From Exiguobacterium alkaliphilum 12/1 (lineage in GTDB: Bacteria; Bacillota; Bacilli; Exiguobacteriales; Exiguobacteriaceae), in contig NZ_JJMW01000041.1 of NCBI RefSeq assembly GCF_000714435.1, positions 62,001 to 126,000 on the forward strand: a DNA stretch of 64,000 bases, read 5' to 3'. Every line of letters begins with the position of its first letter. The first letter of the stretch is position 1. A program made the translations under genes and the position numbers. The notes under the pieces were generated by a model. The model saw only the letters and a program-made list of their open reading frames with translations, was not told where the DNA came from and made no database searches. This document shows, one piece after another, positions 44,722-53,238 of this stretch.

Positions 44722-45624
44722 ATGAACAAGCGCCATTTGTTTCTGGCGCTCTCTCTCTTTTGTTTTGGCTTCTGGACGTGGACGAGCGCCCAAGAATCGT
44801 CGTCACCACCTGTAGAAGAAAAACAAATAGAGGAGAGCCCAGATTTATCGGCTGAATTCTCACTTCTACAGGAAGAGGTGAAGAAACTTCGGCTCGCAGT
44901 GGAAGAAGAAAGTGCTAAGGCAGTGACCCCGGTCACCATCCAAATCCCAAAAATCAACGTCGATACCGCCATCGAACAGGTCGGCTTGCTCGAGAACGGT
45001 CAGATGGGTGTACCGGCTGACGAAGATCAAGTCGGCTGGTTCGAACCTGGCGTCAAGCCCGGAAGTAAAGGCAATGCTGTCATCGCCGGACACGTCGACA
45101 GCAAGACGGGGCCCGCCGTCTTCTATGAGCTCGACCAACTCGTTGCCGGTGATGAAATCGTCATCGTCGATGAGGCCGGAAACACGCTCCGGTTCGAGGT
45201 GACGAAGACCGAGCGCTATGAGACGGCGAATGCGCCCATCAAAGAAATTTTCGGCGCAACGGATAAACGGAACTTAAACTTGATTACGTGTTCCGGAACG
45301 TTCGGCAGTGCCGGTTATGATGAGCGATTTGTCGTCTATACCGAACTCGTCGATGCGGAAATCCCTCTTGCCGATGACGTTGTACTCGAGATACCGACGA
45401 ACGTCGAACTTCGTGGTACATTCCTCACATGGCATGCTGTGCGTAACGACGCGGTCATCGGATACCGGATTTACCAAGTGATTGATGGGGAGAACGTGCA
45501 CCTTGCGAGCGTTCCGTCCCATGCCCGAAAAAGCATTGAAGTGCCGGACGAAGCGGCCACCTATTACGTCACGGCAATCGACCGGCTCGGCAATGAATCG
45601 AGTCCTTCCGAAGCAACCGAATAA
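44722..45624 (+). CDS. class F-like sortase with C-terminal Fn3-like domain
   Basis: The 300-residue protein has an N-terminal membrane anchor or signal (about 5-22), a coiled-coil-like stalk (40-66) and a sortase domain (about 70-215). The catalytic triad is visible: His124 in VIAGHVDS, Cys190 in LITCSG and Arg202 in YDERFVVYT. This arrangement is closest to class F (or E/D-like) sortases. A C-terminal region (about 223-300) ending in an ATYYVTAIDRLGNES segment looks like a fibronectin type III domain, an uncommon addition. AAGGAGGG precedes the ATG. It is co-transcribed with the MPETG surface protein, its probable substrate. Confidence 0.85.
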   Translation: MNKRHLFLALSLFCFGFWTWTSAQESSSPPVEEKQIEESPDLSAEFSLLQEEVKKLRLAVEEESAKAVTPVTIQIPKINVDTAIEQVGLLENGQMGVPADEDQVGWFEPGVKPGSKGNAVIAGHVDSKTGPAVFYELDQLVAGDEIVIVDEAGNTLRFEVTKTERYETANAPIKEIFGATDKRNLNLITCSGTFGSAGYDERFVVYTELVDAEIPLADDVVLEIPTNVELRGTFLTWHAVRNDAVIGYRIYQVIDGENVHLASVPSHARKSIEVPDEAATYYVTAIDRLGNESSPSEATE

Positions 45625-45630
45625 CTACAG

Positions 45631-45667
45631 AAAACTCCCGCCGGACGGTCGTCCGGCGGGAGTTTTC
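45631..45667. terminator. bidirectional intrinsic terminator
   Basis: AAAACTCCCGCCGGAC and GTCCGGCGGGAGTTTT form a perfect 16-bp stem with a short loop, between the sortase and the convergent iron transporter operon. Confidence 0.9.
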
Positions 45668-45670
45668 TTG

Positions 45671-46378
45671 TTAGACGAAACATGGAATCTGCGGGTTGAA
45701 CGTCTTGTTGTTCTCCGTCATGATTTGCTTCTTAATTTTGCCTTCTCCGAGATAGACGATGCGGTCGGCGAGCGCCTCAGCGTCCTCTTCGTCATGGGTG
45801 ACGAAAATCGTCGTCGTCCCCGTCTGCTTCAAGAGTCGCCGCAAGTCGTCCCGAATCCGGTGTTGTAGCGACGTGTCCAAGTTACTAAACGGCTCGTCTA
45901 AGATGAGCAACGACGGTTTCGGCGCAAGCGCACGCGCGAGCGCGACACGCTGCTGTTGACCGCCGCTCAGTTCGTACGGGAACCGGTGACGGAAATCCGA
46001 CAAGTTCACGAGCGCGAGCATCTCTTCGACGCGTTCGTTCCGTTCTTTCCGTCCAAGCTTATGGAGCCCGAACCGGATGTTCTTCTCAACGGTCATGTGC
46101 GGGAAGAGTGCATAGTCTTGGAACACCATGCCGACCCCACGCTGTTCCGGTGGCATGAATTGGCAGTCATCGCAACAGACGCAGTCGTTCACGACGACGA
46201 CGCCTTGATTCGGCATCTCAAGACCGGCGATGAGACGTAAAATCGTACTCTTCCCTGACCCACTGTCACCGAGGAGCGATACAATCTCGCCTTTTGTGAT
46301 TGAGAGCGAGAACCCTTTAATCGTCTCTTCATGCGCACCTTTATAGCTGAAGTGTAAGTCGTTGATTTGAACAAACAT
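45671..46378 (-). CDS. iron(III) ABC transporter ATP-binding protein (FbpC-like)
   Basis: The 235-residue ATPase has Walker A GDSGSGKST, the Q-loop VFQDYALFPHMTV, signature LSGGQQQRVALARAL and Walker B LLILDEPFSNLD. A cysteine cluster, VNDCVCCDDC, lies near residue 65 in the insertion before the Q-loop, which may bind metal. The C-terminal regulatory domain of full FbpC/PotA proteins is absent. The start overlaps the permease gene by one base. It completes an operon of binding protein, permease and ATPase, transcribed from the Fur-type promoter at 49252-49306. Confidence 0.88.
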   Translation of the reverse strand: MFVQINDLHFSYKGAHEETIKGFSLSITKGEIVSLLGDSGSGKSTILRLIAGLEMPNQGVVVVNDCVCCDDCQFMPPEQRGVGMVFQDYALFPHMTVEKNIRFGLHKLGRKERNERVEEMLALVNLSDFRHRFPYELSGGQQQRVALARALAPKPSLLILDEPFSNLDTSLQHRIRDDLRRLLKQTGTTTIFVTHDEEDAEALADRIVYLGEGKIKKQIMTENNKTFNPQIPCFV

Positions 46379-48015
46379 TAGTCGGCCTCCTTATCAAGCA
46401 CCTTATGGAAAACAAAGATCAACAGTCCGCTCATGATGACGATGACAATCGAGGCGAGCGCGGCCTCATGAATCTTCTCGTCACTGACATACTTGAACGC
46501 CTGTGTGGCGAGCGTCGAGAAGTTGAACGGTTGTAAAAACAAGGTCAGCGGCAACTCTTTCATGATATCGATGAACACGAGGATGAACGCGCTCATAATC
46601 GCCCCTTTGATCATCGGGATGTCGACGCGGAAGAACGTCTGCACGGTCCCCCAACCGAGCATGCGTGATGCTTCCGTGAACGACTTACCGACTTTCTCGA
46701 ACCCACTCTCGATCGAGTTGTACCCGATGGCGAGGAAGCGGATGACGTAAGCGAAGATGAGCATGATTAGCGTCGTCCGGAATACGAATGTCTGCCCGAG
46801 GTTGAGCGCGAGCGCGATGTTCAGCACCCATTCGTCAAGGATCAAGAACAGCGTGATGACAGCGATGGCGATGGCCGCACCCGGAATCGAATAACCGAGC
46901 GTCGTCACTTTCGAGATGATGCGCGTCATGTTCGATGGGAACAACCGCGTGTAGTTCGCGATGATGAGCGCGAACACGAGGATGATGACCGTCGCGATGA
47001 AGGCGACGCTCACCGTGTTCCAAACGAGACGGAAAAACGTCGCGGTGAACACTTGCTCGAACGTCAACATCGTCCAGGCGACGAGTTGGATGAACGGGAT
47101 GGCAAACGCAATCCCGAACACCGTCGAGACGTAACCGAGGACGGCGTAACGATGCCATCCGTTGAGCGGTCTCGGCTTGAGCGGTTTCACTTTCGTCGTC
47201 GCATAGCTGAACTGCTTTCTTCCCCGGACGAGCCGCTCCATCGTCAAGATGGCGATGACGAGAATCATGAGTGTCCCGGCGAGCTTAAGCGCCGAGGACG
47301 TGTCTCTCATCCCAAACCAGGTGCTGAAGATGGCCGTACTGAACGTCTGGATGCCGAAATATTTGACGACTCCATAATCGTTCAACACTTCCATCAAGAC
47401 GAGGCTGACCCCGCCGATGATGGCGACACGTGAGATTGGGATGACGACTGTGAAGAAGATATCCCACGAGCCGCGGCCGAGGATGCGGGCATTCTCAATC
47501 ATCGAGGACGACTGGTTGTGTAGGAACGCCCGCGTAATCGTATAGATGTACGGATATAAAAAGAGCGTGAAGATGAAGATTGTTCCTTGAATCGTCATGA
47601 TGTTGAAATACGACTGATTCACGGAAATCCCAAAGTCGTTTCGGAGCGTCGTCTGGATGATTCCGGTGTAATTCAAAATCCCGTGGTACGTATACGCCCC
47701 GATATACGGTGGGATGGCGAGCGGTAAGATGAGCGCCCATTTGAAGAATCGACGGAACGGGAAGTCGTAGACGGTGATGAACCAGGCGAGGCTCGTCCCG
47801 ATCACCGTCGTCAGCACCCCGGTCGCCAGCATAATTATCAGCGTGTTCCGCACGTAACGCGGTAACAAATACTCACGGATGTGTTGCCAGTTGTCGTTCA
47901 CCGGAGCGAACAACTCGACCAAGACGATGACGCCGGGCAAGACGATGAACACGAGCGCGATAAAGCTGAGGATGGCCCATCCATTCAGTTGTCGTTTCAT
48001 CGCATACCAGTTCAT
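46378..48015 (-). CDS. iron(III) ABC transporter permease (FbpB-like, fused two-domain)
   Basis: The 545-residue permease has about 12 membrane helices in two homologous halves, each ending with a binding-protein-dependent transport loop (first half ENARILGRGSWDIFFTVVIP, second half EASRMLGWGTVQTFFRVDIP). This fused arrangement is typical of ferric iron permeases such as FbpB and SfuB. A GGGAG site precedes the ATG. A terminator lies between it and the binding-protein gene, which may reduce expression relative to that gene. Confidence 0.9.
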   Translation of the reverse strand: MNWYAMKRQLNGWAILSFIALVFIVLPGVIVLVELFAPVNDNWQHIREYLLPRYVRNTLIIMLATGVLTTVIGTSLAWFITVYDFPFRRFFKWALILPLAIPPYIGAYTYHGILNYTGIIQTTLRNDFGISVNQSYFNIMTIQGTIFIFTLFLYPYIYTITRAFLHNQSSSMIENARILGRGSWDIFFTVVIPISRVAIIGGVSLVLMEVLNDYGVVKYFGIQTFSTAIFSTWFGMRDTSSALKLAGTLMILVIAILTMERLVRGRKQFSYATTKVKPLKPRPLNGWHRYAVLGYVSTVFGIAFAIPFIQLVAWTMLTFEQVFTATFFRLVWNTVSVAFIATVIILVFALIIANYTRLFPSNMTRIISKVTTLGYSIPGAAIAIAVITLFLILDEWVLNIALALNLGQTFVFRTTLIMLIFAYVIRFLAIGYNSIESGFEKVGKSFTEASRMLGWGTVQTFFRVDIPMIKGAIMSAFILVFIDIMKELPLTLFLQPFNFSTLATQAFKYVSDEKIHEAALASIVIVIMSGLLIFVFHKVLDKEAD

Positions 48016-48107
48016 GCCGTACAGCTCCCATTCTTTCGTTCAATCACTTCCTGTCCCATCATATCAGTTTCCGCGCTCGCGTTGTAGCGTCGGACTGCCG
48101 AGAAACC

Positions 48108-48144
48108 GAAAAATCTTCGGCCTGAACGATTGTTCAAGCCGAAG
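48108..48144 (-). terminator. intercistronic terminator after the iron-binding protein
   Basis: On the minus strand CTTCGGCTTGAAC and GTTCAGGCCGAAG pair with one wobble and end in ATTTTT. It should partly stop transcription after the binding-protein gene so that this protein exceeds permease and ATPase. Confidence 0.78.
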
Positions 48145-48149
48145 TCGTC

Positions 48150-49220
48150 TTATTTCCAGCCCGCTTCGTTAAAGAGACGGATGGCTTCTTGCTGATTCTC
48201 ACCGAGTACAGACAAGTTGATGTCTTGCTCTTTGAAGTCACCCCATGACTTGAGGAGCTCGTTCGGCTCGACCGACTCGTTGACCGGGTATTCGTAGTTG
48301 GCGCTCGCGAACTGTTCTTGTGCTGACGGGTCAGACATGAACTCCATGAGCTTCTTCGCGTTCTCTGAGTTTTTCGATGCTTTCGTCATCGCGATCCCTG
48401 AGATGTTGACGTGCGTGCCCGTCGTGTCTTGGTTCGGGAAGAACACACCGAGCTCTTCAGCGACTTTCTTCTCTTCCGCATCTTCTGAGTTCAACATGAG
48501 ACCCATGTAGTACGTGTTCATGATGGCGACATCACCTTCTCCGGCGACGACAGCTTTCGCTTGATCACGGTCGTTCCCTTGTGGGTCACGTGCGAAGTTG
48601 TTCACGAGGCCTTCTGCCCATTCTTTCGCCTGGTCGACGCCGTTCACTTCGATGAATGAAGCGAGCAATGAGATGTTGTACATGTTTTCTGATGGACGAA
48701 CGAGCACTTTGCCGTTCCATTGCTCTTCCGTAAGCGCCTCATACGTCGACAAATCTTCCGGGTTCACACGGTCTTTCGCATAAACGATGACGCGGGCGCG
48801 CTTCGTGAGACCGAACCATTCGTTGTCCGTGTCACGATATTTCTCCGGGATGTTCGACTCAAGCACGTCGCTATCGACCGCTTGAAGGTGCCCGTTCTCT
48901 TTCGCTTGGTGCAAGTTTCCGGCGTCCGCCGTGATGAAGAGATCCGCTTCAGTGTTCGCTCCTTCTGTGTTCAGACGCTCAAGAAGCTCTTCGCCCTTCC
49001 CTTCGACGACGTTGACTTTCACGCCTGTTTCTTCTTCAAACTGCTTATAGAGCTCTTTGTCGACGTCGTAGTGACGGCTTGAGTAGACGTTGACGACTTT
49101 CGACTCTTCTGATGCCTCGTTATCGCCTGAAGTAGTCGGCTCTTCCGTGCTTGCGCAAGCTGCGAGGAGCGATGTCGTGAGTGCTGCGGTTAATCCGAGT
49201 GCCATGTACTTCTTGTTCAT
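48150..49220 (-). CDS. iron(III) ABC transporter substrate-binding lipoprotein
   Basis: The 356-residue protein has a lipoprotein signal with lipobox LLAAC at residues 18-22 and then a type-2 periplasmic-binding domain beginning VVNVYSSRHYDVDKELYKQFEEETG. The pair of Tyr in NTYYMG and the YSSRHYD start are typical of the FbpA/FutA ferric-binding family, in which adjacent tyrosines coordinate iron. The ATG follows GGGGG in the 5' leader. Two Fur-type boxes lie 30-80 bases upstream, which supports an iron role and iron-repressed expression. Confidence 0.92.
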   Translation of the reverse strand: MNKKYMALGLTAALTTSLLAACASTEEPTTSGDNEASEESKVVNVYSSRHYDVDKELYKQFEEETGVKVNVVEGKGEELLERLNTEGANTEADLFITADAGNLHQAKENGHLQAVDSDVLESNIPEKYRDTDNEWFGLTKRARVIVYAKDRVNPEDLSTYEALTEEQWNGKVLVRPSENMYNISLLASFIEVNGVDQAKEWAEGLVNNFARDPQGNDRDQAKAVVAGEGDVAIMNTYYMGLMLNSEDAEEKKVAEELGVFFPNQDTTGTHVNISGIAMTKASKNSENAKKLMEFMSDPSAQEQFASANYEYPVNESVEPNELLKSWGDFKEQDINLSVLGENQQEAIRLFNEAGWK

Positions 49221-49251
49221 GTTTGTTCCCCCAATATGTGTCTCTGTAGTT

Positions 49252-49306
49252 GGTAATGATAATTACTCTCAATTACTATCATCACTGATAATCATTCTCA
49301 CGTCAA
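49252..49306 (-). promoter_or_regulatory. Fur-box-controlled promoter of the iron transporter
   Basis: On the minus strand TTGACG (49301-49306) and GATGAT (49278-49283) are 17 bases apart. TGATAATCATTCTCA (49286-49300) matches the 7-1-7 Fur box TGATAATNATTATCA with one mismatch and fills the spacer. GTAATGATAATTAC (49253-49266) is a second dyad just downstream of the start of transcription. Confidence 0.75.
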
Positions 49307-49372
49307 CACTTTTTTGAAATCGTTACCATTAGTTATATAACTATAAACAAACAGTTTTATATGTATCATTTC

Positions 49373-49429
49373 TTGACTTCAAAATGATATACACCCTATA
49401 GTTAAAAATGAACAAACCGTCTGGTCGGT
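49373..49429 (+). promoter_or_regulatory. promoter and candidate operator of the tetR-RND operon
   Basis: TTGACT (49373-49378) and TATAGT (49397-49402) are 18 bases apart. ACCGTCTGGTCGGT (49416-49429) downstream of the -10 is an imperfect dyad (5 of 7 pairs) at the expected position for TetR autorepression. Confidence 0.55.
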
Positions 49430-49447
49430 ACAGAAAGGAGAGATAAG

Positions 49448-50011
49448 ATGACGAACCGATCGAATGTGACGAAACAAAAGTTGCTCGATGCCGCGACCGA
49501 AATCATCATGGACCACGGCGTCCATCAATTGACTTTAGATGAAGTCGCGAAGACGGCAGGCGTGTCAAAAGGCGGCCTGCTCTATCATTATCCATCGAAA
49601 GAAGCGTTACTCACCGCCATCGTCGAACGACTTCAAACCGAACAAAACGATTTGTACGAATCGTTGCAGCGAGACGGATACGGTCCCGTCGAGGCGTTCG
49701 TTCGTTTATTTGATGAGACAAGACTATATCCGGAACGTTCTCCGATTGAAATCGACGCCGAGAAGATGATCGCCTTCTTGACACTCTTCGCCGTTGACCA
49801 GGATTACGCCGAGCGCTGGAAACACGACCTCGATACGTTCTTCAACCAGTTTCAACAGACGAACGACCCCGTCGAGACGATGATTATCCGTTATGCGCTC
49901 GAAGGGATGATGATGTCTGAACATTTCAACGTCGGCGTCCCACCTACAGAATTGAAGCAACAAATCATCGCCCGTTTGATTGAACGGGCCCGCACCATCG
50001 ACACCACCTAA
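49448..50011 (+). CDS. TetR family transcriptional regulator
   Basis: The 187-residue regulator has the N-terminal TetR helix-turn-helix (KLLDAATEIIMDHGVHQLTLDEVAKTAGVSKGGLLYHYPSK spans it; key part VAKTAGVSKGGLLYHY) and a C-terminal helical ligand domain with MMMSEHFNV near the end. GAAAGGAGAG precedes the ATG. The RND efflux pump starts 30 bases downstream on the same strand, so this is a repressor co-transcribed with its target, as in many efflux operons. Confidence 0.9.
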   Translation: MTNRSNVTKQKLLDAATEIIMDHGVHQLTLDEVAKTAGVSKGGLLYHYPSKEALLTAIVERLQTEQNDLYESLQRDGYGPVEAFVRLFDETRLYPERSPIEIDAEKMIAFLTLFAVDQDYAERWKHDLDTFFNQFQQTNDPVETMIIRYALEGMMMSEHFNVGVPPTELKQQIIARLIERARTIDTT

Positions 50012-50041
50012 CAATTCGCACATAGAGGAGAATACACCACC

Positions 50042-53000
50042 ATGCAAAAGATCACGTCCTTCTCCGTCAACAACAAGTTCGCAGTCTGGTTGATGACGAT
50101 TATTTTGACGGCCGCCGGAATCTTCGCCGGCCTCACGATGAAGCTCGAGACGTTACCGGACATCACGACACCGACCGTCTCAGTGACGACGATTTATCCG
50201 GGCGCATCACCTGAGCAGGTACTCGACGAAGTGAGCACCGTGCTTGAAGACCGGCTAAAAAGCTTGAACGGGGTCGAACAAGTCCGCTCAAGCTCTTTCC
50301 AAAACGCATCGAATATTCAAATCGACTACGATTTCAGCACCGACATGGAAGCTGCCGAACAGCAAGTGAAAGACGCACTCAGTAACGTCGATTTGCCTGA
50401 AGCCGTCCAAGACCCGCAAGTGTCGCGGCTCAGTTTTGATGCGTTCCCGGTCATCGGGGCCGCGGTCTCGGATGAGAGCCTCGATTTGGCTGAATTGACG
50501 AAGCTCGTCGAAGACGAGTTGCAACCGGCTCTCGAAGGGGTCGAAGGCGCGCAGCTCGTCCAAATCGCCGGCCAAGAGATTCGTCGCGTTGAACTCGAGT
50601 TCGATGCAGAAGCACTCGCCGAATACAACTTGACGGAAGACACGGTCAAGCAGTTGATTCAAGCGAACGATGCCCGCATCGCCCTCGGTCTCTACGAGCT
50701 CGGCGACACGGAGCAAGCGGTTGTCATCGATGGGAAGTCTGAGACGCTTGAAGCGTTCCGCGACTTACAAATCCCGTACTCACCGGCCGAATCACCGCAG
50801 GCACCAGGCGCGCCAAGTGACCTTCCGACCGGGGAGACACCGCAACTGCCGGCTGACTTGCCGACAGACGTCCCGACGGATCTCCCGGCCAACGTACCGA
50901 CGACGGTCCCGACGGTCGCCTTGAGCGAACTCGCGACCATCGAAGACCGCGGTATCGAAGAGTCGATTTCGCGCTCGAACGGGGAACGGTCGATCGGCGT
51001 CCAAGTGACGAAGACGCAAGACGCGAACACGGTCGACGTCGTCAACGCCGTCAAAGACATCCTCGATGATTTCGAGGCAGAATACGACACGGCCAACGTC
51101 TCCATCACGCTCGACCAAGGACAACCAATCGAAGAGTCGGTCGAGACGATGGTATCGAAAGCGTTACTCGGCGGATTGTTCGCCATCATCATCATTCTCG
51201 TGTTCCTCCGTAACGTCCGCTCGACGATTATCGCGGTCATCTCGATCCCGCTCTCGCTCCTCATGGCGCTCATCGTCTTGAAGCAACTCGACATAACGCT
51301 CAACATCATGACGCTCGGTGCGATGACGGTCGCCATCGGTCGTGTCGTCGATGACTCCATCGTCGTCATCGAGAACATCTATCGCCGCCTCACGCGTCCG
51401 AACGAGCCGTTACGCGGCAAAGAACTCATCATCGCCTCGACGAAAGAAGTGTTCATCCCGATCGCTTCGTCGACGATCGTAACGATTGCCGTCTTCTTGC
51501 CGCTCGGTTTCGTGACCGGCTTTGTCGGCGAGTTATTCTTGCCGTTCGCGTTGACCGTCGTCTTCGCCCTGCTCGCTTCACTCCTTGTCGCCATTACGGT
51601 CGTCCCGATGATGGCCGACTCGTTCTTCAAAAACCGTGACAAGTTGAAGCCAGAAGAAGGCCCAGGCAAACTCGCCGAATGGTACCGTAGCGTCCTCGAC
51701 TGGTCACTCAACCATAAGCTCGTCGTCTTCGGACTCGCGACACTCCTCTTGGTCGGTAGCTTCGCGCTCGTTCCGGCCATCGGTGTCAACTTCTTGAACC
51801 AAGACTCGGAGAAGACATTGTTCGTCACGTTCGACCCAGAACCAGGCCAGACGCTTGACGATTCGATTGCCGCAGCCGAAGTTGCAGAAGCATATTTCAT
51901 GGATGAACAGCCGAACGCGACCGACGTGCAGTTCACGGTCGGCGGCGAAAACCCGCTCAACCCGGGCAATAACAAGCAAGGGATTTTCATCGTACAATAT
52001 GATCCGGCCACAGAAGATTTCGCTGATGTCAAACTTGCCGATATTGAACGTTTGAACGAACTCGCCCCGGCCGGTGAGTGGAAAGAGCAAGACTTCACAG
52101 GTGGCGGCGCGACGAGCGGGGTGACGTACAACGTCTATGCCAACTCGCTCGAAGACCTCGAGGCCATCGTCCCGACGTTCGTCGAGACGATTGAGCAAGA
52201 GACCGAATACGTCCGTCAAGCCACGTCAGACTTACGTGAATCGTATGTGCAATATACGTTCAACGTCGACCAGCAAGCTGCGGCTGAAGCCGGTGTCTCG
52301 ACGTTCCAAATCGCGCAGACAATCGGTCAGTTCCAAGCTCAAGAAAGCCCGCTCGCCAGTGTGACGGTCGATGACAAACAACTCGACGTCATCATCCCGA
52401 CCGAACAAGTCACGTATGACAGCATCGAAGATTTACAAGCGCAAGACATCACGACCCCGTTCGGTCCACGTCCAATCTCGGACTTCATTGAAGTCGAAGA
52501 AGGAACGACACCGGACACGCTCGTCCAACGCGACGGGAAACTGCTCGCACGTGTCAACGTCGAGCTCAGTACGGACAAAGCGACGGAAGCGTCGGCTGCC
52601 ATCGAAGAACGGGTAGCGGACATCGATCTTCCAAGCGGTGTATCGTATGACGTCGGTGGGGTAACGGAACAGATTCAAGAGTCGTTCACGCAGCTCGGCC
52701 TCGCGATGCTCGCAGCCGTTGCCATCGTGTACTTGGTGCTCGTCATCACGTTCGGCGGCGCCGTCACACCGTTCGTGGTCTTGTTCTCGCTTCCGTACGC
52801 CATCATCGGAGGGCTGGTCGCGTTGCTCGTGACGGGTGAGACGATTTCCGTCTCGGCACTCATCGGTGCCCTCATGCTGATTGGAATCGTCGTCACGAAC
52901 GCCATCGTCTTGATTGACCGCGTGCTTCACAAAGAAGCGGAAGGCTTGTCGACGCGTGAGGCGCTCCTTGAAGCGGCCGGCACACGTCTTCGTCCGATTC

Positions 53001-53191
53001 TCATGACGGCGCTCGCGACGATTGGGGCGCTTTCCCCACTCGCCCTCGGGCTCGAGGGTGGCGCACTCATCTCGAAAGGGCTCGGTGTGACCGTCATCGG
53101 TGGACTCACAAGTTCGACGCTGTTGACGCTTCTCATCGTCCCAATCGTGTATGAGTTCTTCGCACGGTTCCGTAAGACAAAACAAGTTTAA
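50042..53191 (+). CDS. RND family efflux transporter permease (SwrC/AcrB-like)
   Basis: The 1049-residue pump has 12 membrane helices and two large extracytoplasmic loops. RND signatures are TTIYPGASPEQVLDEV at the first loop, AIGRVVDDSIVVIENI with the two proton-relay Asp residues in helix 4 (D near 436-437), and SLPYAIIGGLVALL in the second half. A proline-rich insertion near residues 255-290 (repeats of DLPTDVPTDLP type) interrupts the first loop. In B. subtilis the relative SwrC exports surfactin. A co-transcribed TetR protein should control it. A strong terminator follows. Confidence 0.93.
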   Translation: MQKITSFSVNNKFAVWLMTIILTAAGIFAGLTMKLETLPDITTPTVSVTTIYPGASPEQVLDEVSTVLEDRLKSLNGVEQVRSSSFQNASNIQIDYDFSTDMEAAEQQVKDALSNVDLPEAVQDPQVSRLSFDAFPVIGAAVSDESLDLAELTKLVEDELQPALEGVEGAQLVQIAGQEIRRVELEFDAEALAEYNLTEDTVKQLIQANDARIALGLYELGDTEQAVVIDGKSETLEAFRDLQIPYSPAESPQAPGAPSDLPTGETPQLPADLPTDVPTDLPANVPTTVPTVALSELATIEDRGIEESISRSNGERSIGVQVTKTQDANTVDVVNAVKDILDDFEAEYDTANVSITLDQGQPIEESVETMVSKALLGGLFAIIIILVFLRNVRSTIIAVISIPLSLLMALIVLKQLDITLNIMTLGAMTVAIGRVVDDSIVVIENIYRRLTRPNEPLRGKELIIASTKEVFIPIASSTIVTIAVFLPLGFVTGFVGELFLPFALTVVFALLASLLVAITVVPMMADSFFKNRDKLKPEEGPGKLAEWYRSVLDWSLNHKLVVFGLATLLLVGSFALVPAIGVNFLNQDSEKTLFVTFDPEPGQTLDDSIAAAEVAEAYFMDEQPNATDVQFTVGGENPLNPGNNKQGIFIVQYDPATEDFADVKLADIERLNELAPAGEWKEQDFTGGGATSGVTYNVYANSLEDLEAIVPTFVETIEQETEYVRQATSDLRESYVQYTFNVDQQAAAEAGVSTFQIAQTIGQFQAQESPLASVTVDDKQLDVIIPTEQVTYDSIEDLQAQDITTPFGPRPISDFIEVEEGTTPDTLVQRDGKLLARVNVELSTDKATEASAAIEERVADIDLPSGVSYDVGGVTEQIQESFTQLGLAMLAAVAIVYLVLVITFGGAVTPFVVLFSLPYAIIGGLVALLVTGETISVSALIGALMLIGIVVTNAIVLIDRVLHKEAEGLSTREALLEAAGTRLRPILMTALATIGALSPLALGLEGGALISKGLGVTVIGGLTSSTLLTLLIVPIVYEFFARFRKTKQV

Positions 53192-53235
53192 CCAAAAAGA
53201 GAGTCGACCCGATGTTGGGGTCGACTCTCTTTTGG
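53192..53235. terminator. bidirectional intrinsic terminator
   Basis: CCAAAAAGAGAGTCGACCC and GGGTCGACTCTCTTTTGG form a stem of about 18 bp with a seven-base loop. It separates the RND gene and the convergent DUF1963 gene. Confidence 0.88.
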
Positions 53236-53238
53236 CGT

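Noticed and set aside
49331-49342. AGTTATATAACT palindrome between the iron and RND operons
   Set aside because: It is a short AT-only dyad in an AT-rich gap with no matching regulator logic; the Fur boxes and TetR dyad explain the promoters better.
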